Shown: positions 7,601 to 14,466 of the stretch, piece by piece | Numbering within the stretch: the first letter of the stretch is position 1 | Layout: each line of letters opens with the position of its first letter | DNA from: a candidate division WWE3 bacterium RIFCSPLOWO2_12_FULL_36_10 | GTDB lineage: Bacteria > Patescibacteriota > WWE3 > UBA101185 > UBA10185 | Length of the DNA stretch: 23,685 bases | NCBI GenBank assembly: GCA_001772985.1 | Contig: MEVN01000042.1 | Location: forward strand, 5,066 to 28,750 | Direction of reading: 5' to 3' | Notes under the pieces: generated by a model | Seen by the model: only the letters and a program-made list of their open reading frames with translations | Databases searched by the model: none | Told to the model about the DNA's origin: nothing | Translations under genes and position numbers: made by a program

Positions 7601-8729
7601 TTCGGATAAGTTAAGAAGTGTGAATAGAGTTTATATTCCTGAAAATACTGATTTAAACAAGCCTAAGTTTGGGGGAGGAGGATCTCAGGGGGACTGTACT
7701 CCCGTTGCTACAATTTCCGGCGAACACAATGTAAAGCCCGTCGGGCAGTTAATAGATGCAATAAAGACAACCGGATATCGTGATCAGGTAGACTACGATC
7801 ATATTAGAAAATGTTATAACACGGTTGTACAAACAGCAATTTCAAGTGGAAACGACCCGGCGTTCATGATGGCAACTTGGATAGAGGAATCTGGAGCAGG
7901 GTTTAGTAAGAACGCCGCACAATTTGGGTGCAAGGTGGGAACTCCTCTTGACTTTAATTCTCAAATAAATTGTTTCAGACAGCTTCAATCGGCATACGCT
8001 AATAATTCAAATCACGAGGGATGTAGAGAAAGCACAGGCTCCGATGCGTTGCAGGTATTAGAATACCTTCTTATTTTTTCTGAGGGTGAAACCGGCTGTC
8101 TTGATGGAGAATTTGACACAAATCCGAATTACAGAAACCAAATAAAAGAGTTTTACAAAATCGCAAGAGATGACGGAGCGTCCTTAAACGAATCGTGTAC
8201 ACTTCCCAAAAACAGGTGGGATTTAACGTGCAAGTCTGTTGCCGGAGGTTATTGTTTAAAACCCGGTCCTTACGGTCCAACTGAAGACTTGGATTCCGGC
8301 GACTTGAGTACATACACAAATGTTAATGATGTTTCAAATGATGATGGGTTGACGATACCAACTAAAATTAAGGCGCTAAGCAATGTTGTAACGGATCTAA
8401 CGAGATTTATAAATTTTGAGAAAAACGCTAAATTACGCCATCTTGTTGCTTCGGATGGATACAGATCGTATGCAGAGCAGTTAGCGCTGTGTGAAGATTG
8501 TGAAGCAAAAAAGGCTGCCGGTGGAACATGTCTTGTTGCTCCTGCTGCGATAAGCAATCACAGGACAGGTCGTGCGGTGGATATTTATTGGCTTGATGCG
8601 GATGGGCACGCGATACCCATAATAGAAGGAAGTAGCACAGATGCGGATGAAATAATACAAGCAGCCAAAAGTAATAAGTTCAACCACCCTCTTGGCGCAG
8701 GAGACCCTCCCCATTTTGAACACCAATAA
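4638..8729 (+). CDS. Large secreted Cys-rich protein with lysozyme-like and M15/VanY-like peptidase domains
   Basis: A 1363-residue exported protein. I place the start at ATG 4638, not further upstream, because it opens directly with a signal peptide (MTSFLRKYLCAVFFLATLF, cleavage probably after NTYA) and lies 9 nt after TATAAT (4623-4628). Regions in order: a Cys-containing N-terminal domain; a glycine linker (near 5425); a CarboxypepD_reg-like beta domain (residues about 268-360); a long Cys-rich middle; a hydrophobic stretch GFFAGLVNLITKFFVWIG (about 812-830); a second glycine linker; a helical lysozyme-like domain (about 1050-1180, MMATWIEESGAGF with a candidate Glu); and a C-terminal M15/VanY-like domain (about 1235-1362). 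The last has SDGYRSYAEQ, SNHRTGRAVDIYW and PHFEH, which supply the expected zinc ligands. The domains suggest peptidoglycan cleavage at the cell surface; the middle is unassigned. Confidence 0.85.
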   Translation: MTSFLRKYLCAVFFLATLFGLFFVGIGNTYAFDGSVNMSEFVIPTSGAGHTISTGESIRYTTDPGDVGGTVRMYKNANWEQFVNDGSKIRRREDTSWAPNGDVYCTNGSRAIYTLTTDAVPSNEGDQVNGSAGWLNSSINFSASTATANSDVLNIIPLDSAPVYGTNGSTRPFCRVPSLPEYPAIGASQQMKLTYYDSNSFTFCTKINNPNPLIKIEVIGGFGAGDTFLYMKDYGLVGFSDPTGRDAGWMGPGADPSDCKAGGGGGGGTKKIFHLNGQVLSSRLLTGYGVSGSKKGAGLNKTVSSGLPVEGALVASYQGLFNDENQTGKQRGQIKTLFASVTTNSDGRFSLPVKVWEFEDSNYIAFFCGDKIKDLYKMDATRDINGFSVTIDCDRKENPVKPPADLQYVNRDGWLSCKLSDTPGMSGKVSQPDVAPKTILERGGLDDTYLGKRYTGPDPNPDNIPPEANPQSRRQLDGTASPSEITFSPDVLRDAKYTLVGSCYGALAPPRRGRADDPELINCELVKECNNPLANSKTGTGRNSQMNSSLPLAFSTPGSYENRYAVVDKNLAVCKQGSSEIKLCEITTPWKSEPTCGPFKLGSEYFPYDALFSNENKTIGVDLAMNTINDSGANVSGGNPDNPDELWRDQNLQTEGGKADKPYKNRVTSVFPTDKTREWSLPNITCMLSNTCFGYDTKNGGLDSPVCTFNTPGTICGFDINKGNENGLDPDLTLKKNGRGIYRMGLMESLCTCSSMDSGCTGNEGDNRPKMNTYIGQADFWAAGGYTYASEESQKFLGNLPPETYYGKTVTGGFFAGLVNLITKFFVWIGNYDSDAKGTCIPTERSPIGGTCWIGDSNCDATCIKKDPYDGSEEDCSVTYYCDTNEPPEFPDSNVICTYYNLVDGGYTCSGDVETPYKGTMQAVNMPGGELAAVKEISLLLKSPFDPGSENEVPPLCGFDAAVSDAKFQVDQPLVGHDTPCVDGPLYHSDKLRSVNRVYIPENTDLNKPKFGGGGSQGDCTPVATISGEHNVKPVGQLIDAIKTTGYRDQVDYDHIRKCYNTVVQTAISSGNDPAFMMATWIEESGAGFSKNAAQFGCKVGTPLDFNSQINCFRQLQSAYANNSNHEGCRESTGSDALQVLEYLLIFSEGETGCLDGEFDTNPNYRNQIKEFYKIARDDGASLNESCTLPKNRWDLTCKSVAGGYCLKPGPYGPTEDLDSGDLSTYTNVNDVSNDDGLTIPTKIKALSNVVTDLTRFINFEKNAKLRHLVASDGYRSYAEQLALCEDCEAKKAAGGTCLVAPAAISNHRTGRAVDIYWLDADGHAIPIIEGSSTDADEIIQAAKSNKFNHPLGAGDPPHFEHQ

Positions 8730-8736
8730 GAACCTT

Positions 8737-8765
8737 TTGACACCTCGTCTCATATAGACTATTAT
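8737..8765 (+). promoter_or_regulatory. Strong sigma-70 promoter of the SUF operon
   Basis: A perfect TTGACA (8737-8742) is separated by exactly 17 nt from TATTAT (8760-8765). The predicted transcription start is near 8772, giving a leader of about 39 nt before the first gene. Confidence 0.8.
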
Positions 8766-8794
8766 CTATACGTTAAAATTAAATATGGAAAAGA

Positions 8795-8810
8795 TTCGTT
8801 TAGGAACGAA
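8795..8810 (+). promoter_or_regulatory. Inverted repeat over the ribosome binding site: putative operator or SD-masking hairpin
   Basis: TTCGTT-TAGG-AACGAA is a perfect 6-bp inverted repeat ending one base before the ATG of the ArsR-type gene. It contains the only SD-like sequence (AGGA). It could be the operator bound by the encoded repressor, or an RNA hairpin limiting translation. Confidence 0.55.
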
Positions 8811-9104
8811 ATGAATAAACTAAAATGCACAAATTGCTTCAAATCCCTTGGCGTATCTTCGAGAATGAGCATATACAATTTCTTGGAAGGCAATGGAAAA
8901 GCAACGGTAATGCAAATAACTAAAAGAATAAAACTGCGCCAACCAACCATCTCGTATCATTTGAAGGAAATGAAAGAGCAAGGTTTATTAAGCTGTGAAA
9001 AACATGGAAAAGAGGTTATTTATAAAGTTACACACCTATGCCCGCATTATGATTCTAGGTGTATTTTAGACGATATTAAATTTCCCGTCACGGTAAAAGT
9101 ATAA
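8811..9104 (+). CDS. ArsR-type winged-helix regulator, probable SUF operon repressor
   Basis: A 97-residue winged-helix DNA-binding protein. The recognition region ATVMQITKRIKLRQPTISYH and wing (GLLSCEKHGKEVIYKV) match ArsR-type proteins. It adds cysteines at both ends: C6-x2-C9 at the N terminus, C77-x6-C84 near the C terminus, plus C62 in the wing, enough to bind a metal or an Fe-S cluster. It is first in the SUF operon, its TAA directly followed by the sufC ATG, and an inverted repeat covers its own SD. By analogy with SufR or IscR it may sense Fe-S status and repress the operon. The regulator identity is sequence-based; the sensing role is inference. Confidence 0.85.
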   Translation: MNKLKCTNCFKSLGVSSRMSIYNFLEGNGKATVMQITKRIKLRQPTISYHLKEMKEQGLLSCEKHGKEVIYKVTHLCPHYDSRCILDDIKFPVTVKV

Positions 9105-9803
9105 ATGTTAAAAATTGAAGATTTGCATATTAATATCGAAGGCAAAGAAATAGTAAAAGGAATTAACTTAGAAATCGCTAGCGGAGAAATTCACGCTTTA
9201 ACGCAGGCTCTGATGGGGCATCCTACTTACGAGATTACAAAAGGAAAAGTTACTTTTAACGGCAAAAACTTATTAAAAATGAATCCCTCGGAAAGATCGT
9301 TGGCGGGTTTGTTTTTGTCGTTTCAATATCCAAGTGAAGTTTTGGGAGTAAATATAGCTAATTTTTTGCGTTTAGTTTATAACAAGCGCGTTAAAAAAAC
9401 TTTATACCCGGCAGCTTTTAGAAAACTACTTAAGGAAAAAATGGAGATTTTGGATATGAAAGAAGAGTTTATGGACAGATATTTAAACGAAGGATTTTCT
9501 GGTGGTGAAAAAAAGAGAATGGAAATTTTACAAATGCTTATTCTTAAGCCAAAAATAGCAATACTTGACGAAACAGATAGCGGTCTTGATATTGACGCGT
9601 TAAAAATAGTTTCGAAGGGTGTTACATTGTTAAACAAAACTGCGAAAACGGGTGTACTTTTAATCACGCATTACACTAGACTTTTAAACCATATTAAACC
9701 AGATAAAGTTCACGTAATGAGAAATGGAAAAATTGTTAAATCCGGAGGTCACGAACTTGCGAACGAGCTTGAGAAAAAAGGCTACACCGCTTTTGAAGAA
9801 TAA
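9105..9803 (+). CDS. sufC: SufC, Fe-S assembly ABC ATPase lacking Walker A
   Basis: SufC is the ATPase of the SufBCD scaffold. This 232-residue protein follows SufC closely: N-terminal IEGKEIVKGINLEI, Q-loop region LFLSFQYPSEVLGV, signature FSGGEKKRMEIL, Walker B KIAILDETDSGLDIDAL, switch His in LLITHY, and C-terminal VKSGGHELA. Where other SufC proteins have an 11-residue block containing GPNGSGKST between HAL/HAV and S/T, this one reads directly HAL-TQALMGHP (junction at 9200/9201). The phosphate-binding loop is therefore missing in frame, a 33-nt loss. As written it could not bind ATP normally. It is either a genuine degenerate SufC or an assembly/sequence deletion. Family identity is certain; activity is doubtful. 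Confidence 0.93.
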   Translation: MLKIEDLHINIEGKEIVKGINLEIASGEIHALTQALMGHPTYEITKGKVTFNGKNLLKMNPSERSLAGLFLSFQYPSEVLGVNIANFLRLVYNKRVKKTLYPAAFRKLLKEKMEILDMKEEFMDRYLNEGFSGGEKKRMEILQMLILKPKIAILDETDSGLDIDALKIVSKGVTLLNKTAKTGVLLITHYTRLLNHIKPDKVHVMRNGKIVKSGGHELANELEKKGYTAFEE

Positions 9804-9804
9804 T

Positions 9805-11217
9805 ATGACTAATCAAAAGCAAAAAATTAACATAAATGCGAATTACAAAACAAAATATGGATTTAATGTAGCCGAAAATTACGTTTATAAAACCGAAAAG
9901 GGGTTAAATGAAGAAGTTGTAAAAAAGATTTCTGAAATGAAAGATGAGCCAAAATGGATGAGAGACTTTAGATTACGAGCCTACAAAATTTTTAAAGAAA
10001 AACCTATGCCAACTTGGGGCGGGGATTTAAGTAAAATTGATTTTGATAACATTTTTTATTACCTAAAACCCACAGACAATCAAAAAAGAGATTGGGAAGA
10101 CGTGCCAATTGAAATGAAAGAAACCTTTGAAAAATTAGGAATCCCGCAAGCTGAAAGACAGCATTTGGCCGGCGTAAAAGCTCAATTTGATTCAGAAGTA
10201 ATTTACGGCTCGTTGTTAAAAGAACTAGAAGACGAAGGAATAATATTTTTAGGAACTGACGAAGCGCTTAAGAAATATCCTGAGATTTTTGAAGAATATT
10301 TTGGGAAATTAGTTCCACCATCTGACAATAAATTTTCCGCGTTAAATAGCGCTGTGTGGTCGGGAGGATCTTTTGTTTACATCCCAAAAGGCGCGCACGT
10401 TAAAAGACCTTTGCAAGCATATTTTAGAATTAACGCTCAGAACATGGGTCAATTTGAACGGACTTTAATAATTGCTGACGAAGGGAGTTACGCTTCCTAT
10501 GTAGAGGGTTGTTCCGCGCCCATTTATTCAGCCGATTCGCTGCATTCCGCGGTCGTTGAGGTTTTTGTAAAAAAGGGAGCAAGATTTAAATACACAACAA
10601 TTCAAAACTGGTCAAACGATGTTTACAATTTAGTTACAAAAAGAGCAAAAGTTGAAGAAGATGGGGTAATGGAATGGGTTGACGGAAATTTGGGCTCTAG
10701 GTTAACACAAAAATATCCCAGTTGTTATTTAGTTGGCGAACGAGCGCACGGCGAAGTACTATCGATTGCGTACGGAGGAAAAGGTCAGCATCAGGACGCC
10801 GGGGGAAAAATATTTCACATTTCGCCAAATACCACATCGTCAATTATTTCAAAATCAGTAAGCGCTTTTGGCGGTAGAACAAGCTATAGAGGTTTAATTT
10901 ACGTATCTCCATCGGCAAAAAATGCAAAAAGCAGGGTTGAATGCGATGCCTTAATTCTAGATGCCGAGTCACGATCAGATACTTTTCCAACAATGAAAAT
11001 TGACGAAAGTTCCGCGAACATTGAACATGAAGCAACTGTAAGTAAAATTGGCGAGGAAAAGTTATTTTATTTAATGAGTAGAGGCCTAACTGAAACGGAA
11101 GCAATGAGTTTAATTGTATCGGGATTTATTGAGCCAATTGTAAAAGAACTTCCTCTTGAATACGCGGTTGAATTAAACAGGCTTATTGAACTTGAAATGG
11201 AAGGGAGTGTTGGTTAA
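9805..11217 (+). CDS. sufB: SufB, Fe-S cluster scaffold protein
   Basis: A 470-residue SufB, the usual family length, starting MTNQKQKININ at ATG 9805, one base after the sufC stop. It forms the SufBC2D scaffold on which clusters are built from SufS/SufU-delivered sulfur. Visible landmarks are GIPQAERQHLAGVKAQFDSE, the beta-helix core (SGGSFVYIPKGAHV, EGCSAPIYS), the conserved Cys in SRVECDALIL, and IEHEATVSKIGEEKLFYLMS, which includes the Glu/His region that interacts with SufD. It appears intact, in contrast to SufC. It lies centrally in a tightly packed operon, so translational coupling with sufC is likely. Confidence 0.97.
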   Translation: MTNQKQKININANYKTKYGFNVAENYVYKTEKGLNEEVVKKISEMKDEPKWMRDFRLRAYKIFKEKPMPTWGGDLSKIDFDNIFYYLKPTDNQKRDWEDVPIEMKETFEKLGIPQAERQHLAGVKAQFDSEVIYGSLLKELEDEGIIFLGTDEALKKYPEIFEEYFGKLVPPSDNKFSALNSAVWSGGSFVYIPKGAHVKRPLQAYFRINAQNMGQFERTLIIADEGSYASYVEGCSAPIYSADSLHSAVVEVFVKKGARFKYTTIQNWSNDVYNLVTKRAKVEEDGVMEWVDGNLGSRLTQKYPSCYLVGERAHGEVLSIAYGGKGQHQDAGGKIFHISPNTTSSIISKSVSAFGGRTSYRGLIYVSPSAKNAKSRVECDALILDAESRSDTFPTMKIDESSANIEHEATVSKIGEEKLFYLMSRGLTETEAMSLIVSGFIEPIVKELPLEYAVELNRLIELEMEGSVG

Positions 11218-11220
11218 TTT

Positions 11221-11817
11221 ATGTTAACTAAGCTTTTAGAATTAGTCTCCGGTGAAATTAGTTTGGAAGTATTGGAGGACACCCAATTTGTTGTTGATCT
11301 TTCCAAAAAAGTTGATGACGTTTCTTTAACTTTAATATTTAATAAATCTGGAGTCACCGCGGAAATTATTTGCATGTATTCTCTTGGAGTTAATGAGTCG
11401 GTGGTTTTAACTACCTCAACAATTCATAAAGCTCCATTTACTTCCTGCGTTACTTATATAAAAGGAGTCTTATTTGATGGAGGAAATTCAAGTTATACAG
11501 GAAAAATAATCATTGAAAAAAAAGCCCAACAAACAAATTCGTATTTAAACGATAATATATTAGTAGTTGGAGAAAATACAAAGAATAATTCTAAGCCAAT
11601 TCTTGAAATTGAAGCAGATGATGTAAAGGCGTCGCACGGGGCTACAACCGGCAGGGTAAATGAGGATCAGCTATACTACTTAGAAAGTCGGGGTTTAAGT
11701 GAAGTTGAGTCACAGAATTTAATTGTTGAAGGTTTTTTCGAATCCCTTCTTTCAAAGATAACCGATGATAAAATTAAAAATAAAATTAGGAACAAAATAA
11801 CAAATGCGAAAATTTGA
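11221..11817 (+). CDS. sufD: SufD-like scaffold protein, short form
   Basis: A 198-residue SufB/SufD-family protein. The C-terminal half is diagnostic: KASHGATTGRVNEDQLYYLE and SRGLSEVESQNLIVEGFFE, including the conserved His of SufD that takes part in cluster assembly at the SufB-SufD interface. SufD is usually about 400 residues; the N-terminal helical domain and much of the beta-helix are absent here. No frameshift remnant is seen, since sufB ends only 3 nt upstream, so this is a compact form rather than an obvious truncation. The 3' end overlaps sufS by 14 nt, supporting coupled translation. Confidence 0.85.
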   Translation: MLTKLLELVSGEISLEVLEDTQFVVDLSKKVDDVSLTLIFNKSGVTAEIICMYSLGVNESVVLTTSTIHKAPFTSCVTYIKGVLFDGGNSSYTGKIIIEKKAQQTNSYLNDNILVVGENTKNNSKPILEIEADDVKASHGATTGRVNEDQLYYLESRGLSEVESQNLIVEGFFESLLSKITDDKIKNKIRNKITNAKI

Positions 11818-13030
11818 TCCAGACACAATTAGAAATGACTTCCCTATTTTTTCAAGAAAGGTAAATGGGAAGGAATTAGTTTATTTAGACAACGCAGCAA
11901 CTTCTCAAAAACCAAAACAAGTAATAAATACAATTTCTGATTTTTATTCTTTACACAACGCAAACGTTCATAGAGGAGTTCACACATTAAGTGAAGAGGC
12001 AACCGACATGTTTGAAAAAGCCAGAAAAAATATTGCGAAATTTATTGGAGCGGTAAGTTCAGGTGAGGTTATATTCACAAGCGGAACAACCGAATCTATT
12101 AATTTTGTTGCGCGTATTTGGGGAGAGAAAAATTTAACATCAAAAGACGAAATTTTAACTTTAGTATCCGAACATCATAGTAATTTTATTCCGTGGCAGC
12201 AAGTTGCTAAAAAAACCGGAGCCAAATTTACCGTAATTGAATTGGATAAAAACGGAGAGTTAGATTTGGACTTGTTTAGAAAACATTTGAGCAAAAAAGT
12301 TAAAATTGTGGCGATTTCTCATGTCTCAAACGTTCTTGGAACCATATTTCCCGTGAAGGGAATTTGTAAGTTAGCACATGAAGTAGGTGCGTTAGTATCG
12401 GTTGACGGGGCGCAGGCCGTTGGTCATATTCCTGTAAATGTTCAGAGTATAGACTGTGACTTTTATTCTTTTTCTTCGCATAAAATGTTTGGACCAATGG
12501 GGGTTGGGGTACTGTGGGCAAGACAAGAAATTCTAAATACCATACCGCCTTTTGAATATGGCGGTGGGATGATAGATGCGGTTAGTATTCTTAATTCAAC
12601 TTGGGCTGAAACTCCTGATAAGTTTGAGGCAGGCACGCCGAATGTTTCGGGAGTTATAGGACTCTTGGCCGCAGTCGATTATATAAATAAACTTAGCTTT
12701 GAAAGCATAAGAGAGCATGAGGTTAATTTACTGAAGTATTTGAGTGAAAGTTTGAAAAAATTTGATAGGATTAGAATCTTGGGGCCGATTGATCTAGAAA
12801 ATAGAGCCGGGCTTGTTTCTTTTATTGTACATGGAGCTCACGCGCATGATGTAGCCTCGGTGCTTAGTACTTATGGAATTGCAGTTAGATCGGGACATCA
12901 CTGCACAATGCCACTTCATACATCTCTAAAAATTCCGGCGTCTGTAAGAGCGAGCTTAAATGTGTACAATACCAAAAACGATATTGATAAACTAATCTTT
13001 GGCTTAAAGGAGGCCTTAAAAATTTTATGA
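11804..13030 (+). CDS. sufS: SufS, group II cysteine desulfurase
   Basis: A 408-residue PLP enzyme that removes sulfur from L-cysteine as a persulfide and passes it to SufU. The sequence shows the N-terminal YLDNAATSQKP, SEHHSNFIPWQ (His stacking on PLP), VDGAQAVGH (Asp to the pyridine nitrogen), SFSSHKMFGPMGVG (Schiff-base Lys) and SGHHCTMPLH, the short catalytic Cys loop typical of SufS rather than IscS. Length and motifs are complete. The start overlaps the sufD end by 14 nt and its TGA overlaps the sufU ATG. Confidence 0.97.
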   Translation: MRKFDPDTIRNDFPIFSRKVNGKELVYLDNAATSQKPKQVINTISDFYSLHNANVHRGVHTLSEEATDMFEKARKNIAKFIGAVSSGEVIFTSGTTESINFVARIWGEKNLTSKDEILTLVSEHHSNFIPWQQVAKKTGAKFTVIELDKNGELDLDLFRKHLSKKVKIVAISHVSNVLGTIFPVKGICKLAHEVGALVSVDGAQAVGHIPVNVQSIDCDFYSFSSHKMFGPMGVGVLWARQEILNTIPPFEYGGGMIDAVSILNSTWAETPDKFEAGTPNVSGVIGLLAAVDYINKLSFESIREHEVNLLKYLSESLKKFDRIRILGPIDLENRAGLVSFIVHGAHAHDVASVLSTYGIAVRSGHHCTMPLHTSLKIPASVRASLNVYNTKNDIDKLIFGLKEALKIL

Positions 13031-13383
13031 ACATGTATCGGGAAGAATTAATGGAGCATTACAAAAATCCTTTGCATAGAGGAGTAATAAAAAACCCAAC
13101 CCGTGAAGTTGAGAAAAAAAATCCAATGTGTGGGGATATTATAAGACTTCAAGTTATTGTAAAGGGAAATGTTGTTGAAGATGTTAAATATAACGGTGAG
13201 TCGTGTGCAATTTGTTTGGCTTCCGCGGATATATTGGCACATGAAGTAATCGGAAAGAGTGTCTTTGAAGTTAAAAAAATGTCAAAAAAAGATCTACTTG
13301 AACTAATTGGTGTTGAGTTAACAACTAGCAGAGTAAAGTGTGCTGAATTATCTTTAATCGCTTTAATGGAGGCATTAAAATAA
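13027..13383 (+). CDS. sufU: SufU/IscU-type sulfur-transfer protein
   Basis: A 118-residue IscU/NifU_N-fold protein. The three conserved Cys are in NPMCGD, GESCAICLAS and RVKCAEL, with the Asp after the first Cys retained. Position in the operon directly after sufS and absence of hscA/hscB indicate the SufU role: accepting persulfide sulfur from SufS and carrying it to SufB. It reads CAICLAS where relatives commonly have CAISQAS, which adds a fourth Cys. ATG 13027 overlaps the sufS stop as ATGA; a second in-frame ATG follows at codon 3. Confidence 0.92.
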   Translation: MNMYREELMEHYKNPLHRGVIKNPTREVEKKNPMCGDIIRLQVIVKGNVVEDVKYNGESCAICLASADILAHEVIGKSVFEVKKMSKKDLLELIGVELTTSRVKCAELSLIALMEALK

Positions 13384-13613
13384 TGAAAAAAAAACCTTTT
13401 GTGAAAATTACAAAAGATGTGAATTTAGCTGACTTAGTTTTTAAGTATCCTGATGTTGCTGAAGTACTCTTAGATTACGGACTTCATTGTGTGAGCTGTA
13501 TTGCAAGCGGGTTTGATACCTTGGGAATTGGTGCTAAAATGCACGGGATGTCTGATAGTGAAATTGATGAAATGATGGGCAGGGTAAACGAATTTATTGA
13601 ATATGGAGAATAA
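13383..13613 (+). CDS. DUF1858-domain protein in the SUF operon
   Basis: A 76-residue protein with the pattern of DUF1858 (residues about 9-65): ITKDVNLADLVFKYPDVAEV, then LLDYGLHCVSCIASGFDTLG, which has the CxxC pair. DUF1858 occurs alone and at the N terminus of ScdA/YtfE-like iron-sulfur repair proteins. Its ATG shares one base with the sufU stop (TAATG) and its end overlaps the ferredoxin gene by 11 nt, so it is made with the SUF machinery. A role in Fe-S biogenesis or repair is inferred from context. Confidence 0.88.
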   Translation: MKKKPFVKITKDVNLADLVFKYPDVAEVLLDYGLHCVSCIASGFDTLGIGAKMHGMSDSEIDEMMGRVNEFIEYGE

Positions 13614-13848
13614 AAAAAGAAAAATTTATAAAATATCAATTGACAGAAAAGCCTGTATCGGCGCAGCAACCTGTATAATCGTCGCCCCCGATGCCTTTGA
13701 ACTTGACTTGGAAAATATAGCTATTGTGCGTTCAAATGCCATGAGTTTAGGTGACGATACATTATTAATTGCGGCACAATCTTGTCCAACTTCCGCAATT
13801 ATTTTATATAATGATGACGGTAAGCAGATTTTTCCAAAACTAGTTTAA
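13603..13848 (+). CDS. Small ferredoxin, [3Fe-4S]/[4Fe-4S] single-cluster type
   Basis: An 81-residue ferredoxin. Cluster ligands are C18-x2-A21-x2-C24 and C61 in CPTSAI, with the usual APDAFELD segment between. The second ligand position is Ala rather than Cys or Asp, so only three Cys are available; that pattern favours a [3Fe-4S] cluster or a [4Fe-4S] with a non-Cys ligand. I chose ATG 13603 over an upstream TTG (13597). It overlaps the DUF1858 gene and ends the SUF operon. It may supply electrons for cluster assembly or be a main client. Confidence 0.88.
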   Translation: MENKKRKIYKISIDRKACIGAATCIIVAPDAFELDLENIAIVRSNAMSLGDDTLLIAAQSCPTSAIILYNDDGKQIFPKLV

Positions 13849-13867
13849 TGTGATAAAATAAAAGCAG

Positions 13868-14206
13868 ATGTCTCTTCAAATCACCTCGGACAATATAGAA
13901 ATAACCCCAAGCATGACAGAGTTAGCGAAAAAAAAAGCAGCAAGGCTCTTAGCAAAACTTAAAGATGTTCCCGATGAACTTAAAAATATTAGACTTGTTT
14001 TAAACAAAGCCCCAAACGATTTTTTTGATGTAAAGGCTGAAGTACTTGTAGGAGGTACGAAGTTTTTTGGAGAATCTAGCGATTTTACTTTAGAAACCGC
14101 GTTAATTGTTGCGCTGGAAGATGTTCAGAGACAGTACATTAAAGAAAAATCAAAAAGAGAAAATTGGGATAAACAACGTGACCTTAAAAGATTTTCCACT
14201 GAATAA
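13868..14206 (+). CDS. hpf: Short ribosome hibernation-promoting factor (HPF/RaiA family)
   Basis: A 112-residue protein with the HPF/YfiA fold: MSLQITSDNIEITPSMTELA, a KKAARLLAKL helix, RLVLNKAPNDFFDVKAEVLV and ETALIVALEDVQRQYIKEKS. It corresponds to the short form without the C-terminal dimerisation domain. It binds the decoding centre and stabilises idle ribosomes. TAAAAT (13854-13859) lies 8 nt before the ATG and no SD is seen, so it probably has its own leaderless transcript rather than belonging to the SUF operon 19 nt upstream. Confidence 0.9.
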   Translation: MSLQITSDNIEITPSMTELAKKKAARLLAKLKDVPDELKNIRLVLNKAPNDFFDVKAEVLVGGTKFFGESSDFTLETALIVALEDVQRQYIKEKSKRENWDKQRDLKRFSTE

Positions 14207-14251
14207 ATAGAATAAATTTAAATATGATAAAATCGGCCATATAGGATATAA

Positions 14252-14273
14252 GGGTGCTTAGCTCAGTTGGTAA
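14252..14273 (+). pseudogene. Fragment of a tRNA 5' end (acceptor and D arm)
   Basis: GGGTGCTTAGCTCAGTTGGT and the next base are identical to the first 21 nt of the complete tRNA 101 nt downstream; then the sequence diverges. The 80 nt between holds a perfect hairpin (CGCTCA-AACTAA-TGAGCG, 14292-14309) and a possible promoter (TTGTAC-N16-TAGAAT) for the complete tRNA. Confidence 0.75.
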
Positions 14274-14352
14274 GCTTTTGATTTTCGCATTCGCTCAAAC
14301 TAATGAGCGCTTGCTTTGTACAGTTAATAAGTTTGACTAGAATCTTTAATAT

Positions 14353-14428
14353 GGGTGCTTAGCTCAGTTGGTAGAGCGGTCGTCTTATACACGACTGGTC
14401 CCTGGTTCGAGCCCAGGAGCACCCACCA
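14353..14428 (+). tRNA. tRNA-Ile (UAU), CCA encoded
   Basis: Acceptor GGGTGCT pairs with AGCACCC, followed by A and an encoded CCA. D arm GCTC-AGTTGGTA-GAGC; anticodon stem GTCGT/ACGAC with loop CTTATAC, giving anticodon UAU; variable loop TGGTC; T arm CCTGG-TTCGAGC-CCAGG. Most bacteria read AUA with a lysidine-modified CAU tRNA instead, so UAU is notable. Confidence 0.88.
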
Positions 14429-14453
14429 AGAATGTTAAAGAAACCCGAAATGG

Positions 14454-14466
14454 TAGAATACACCCA
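14454..14466 (+). promoter_or_regulatory. -10 box directly before hicB (leaderless start)
   Basis: TAGAAT (14454-14459) lies 6 nt before the hicB ATG, and no SD is present. The predicted transcription start coincides with the ATG. Confidence 0.5.

Noticed and set aside
14252..14428. Integrase attachment sites at the tRNA-Ile
   Set aside because: The duplicated part is the tRNA 5' end only and lies 101 nt from the gene, with no cargo between the copies.
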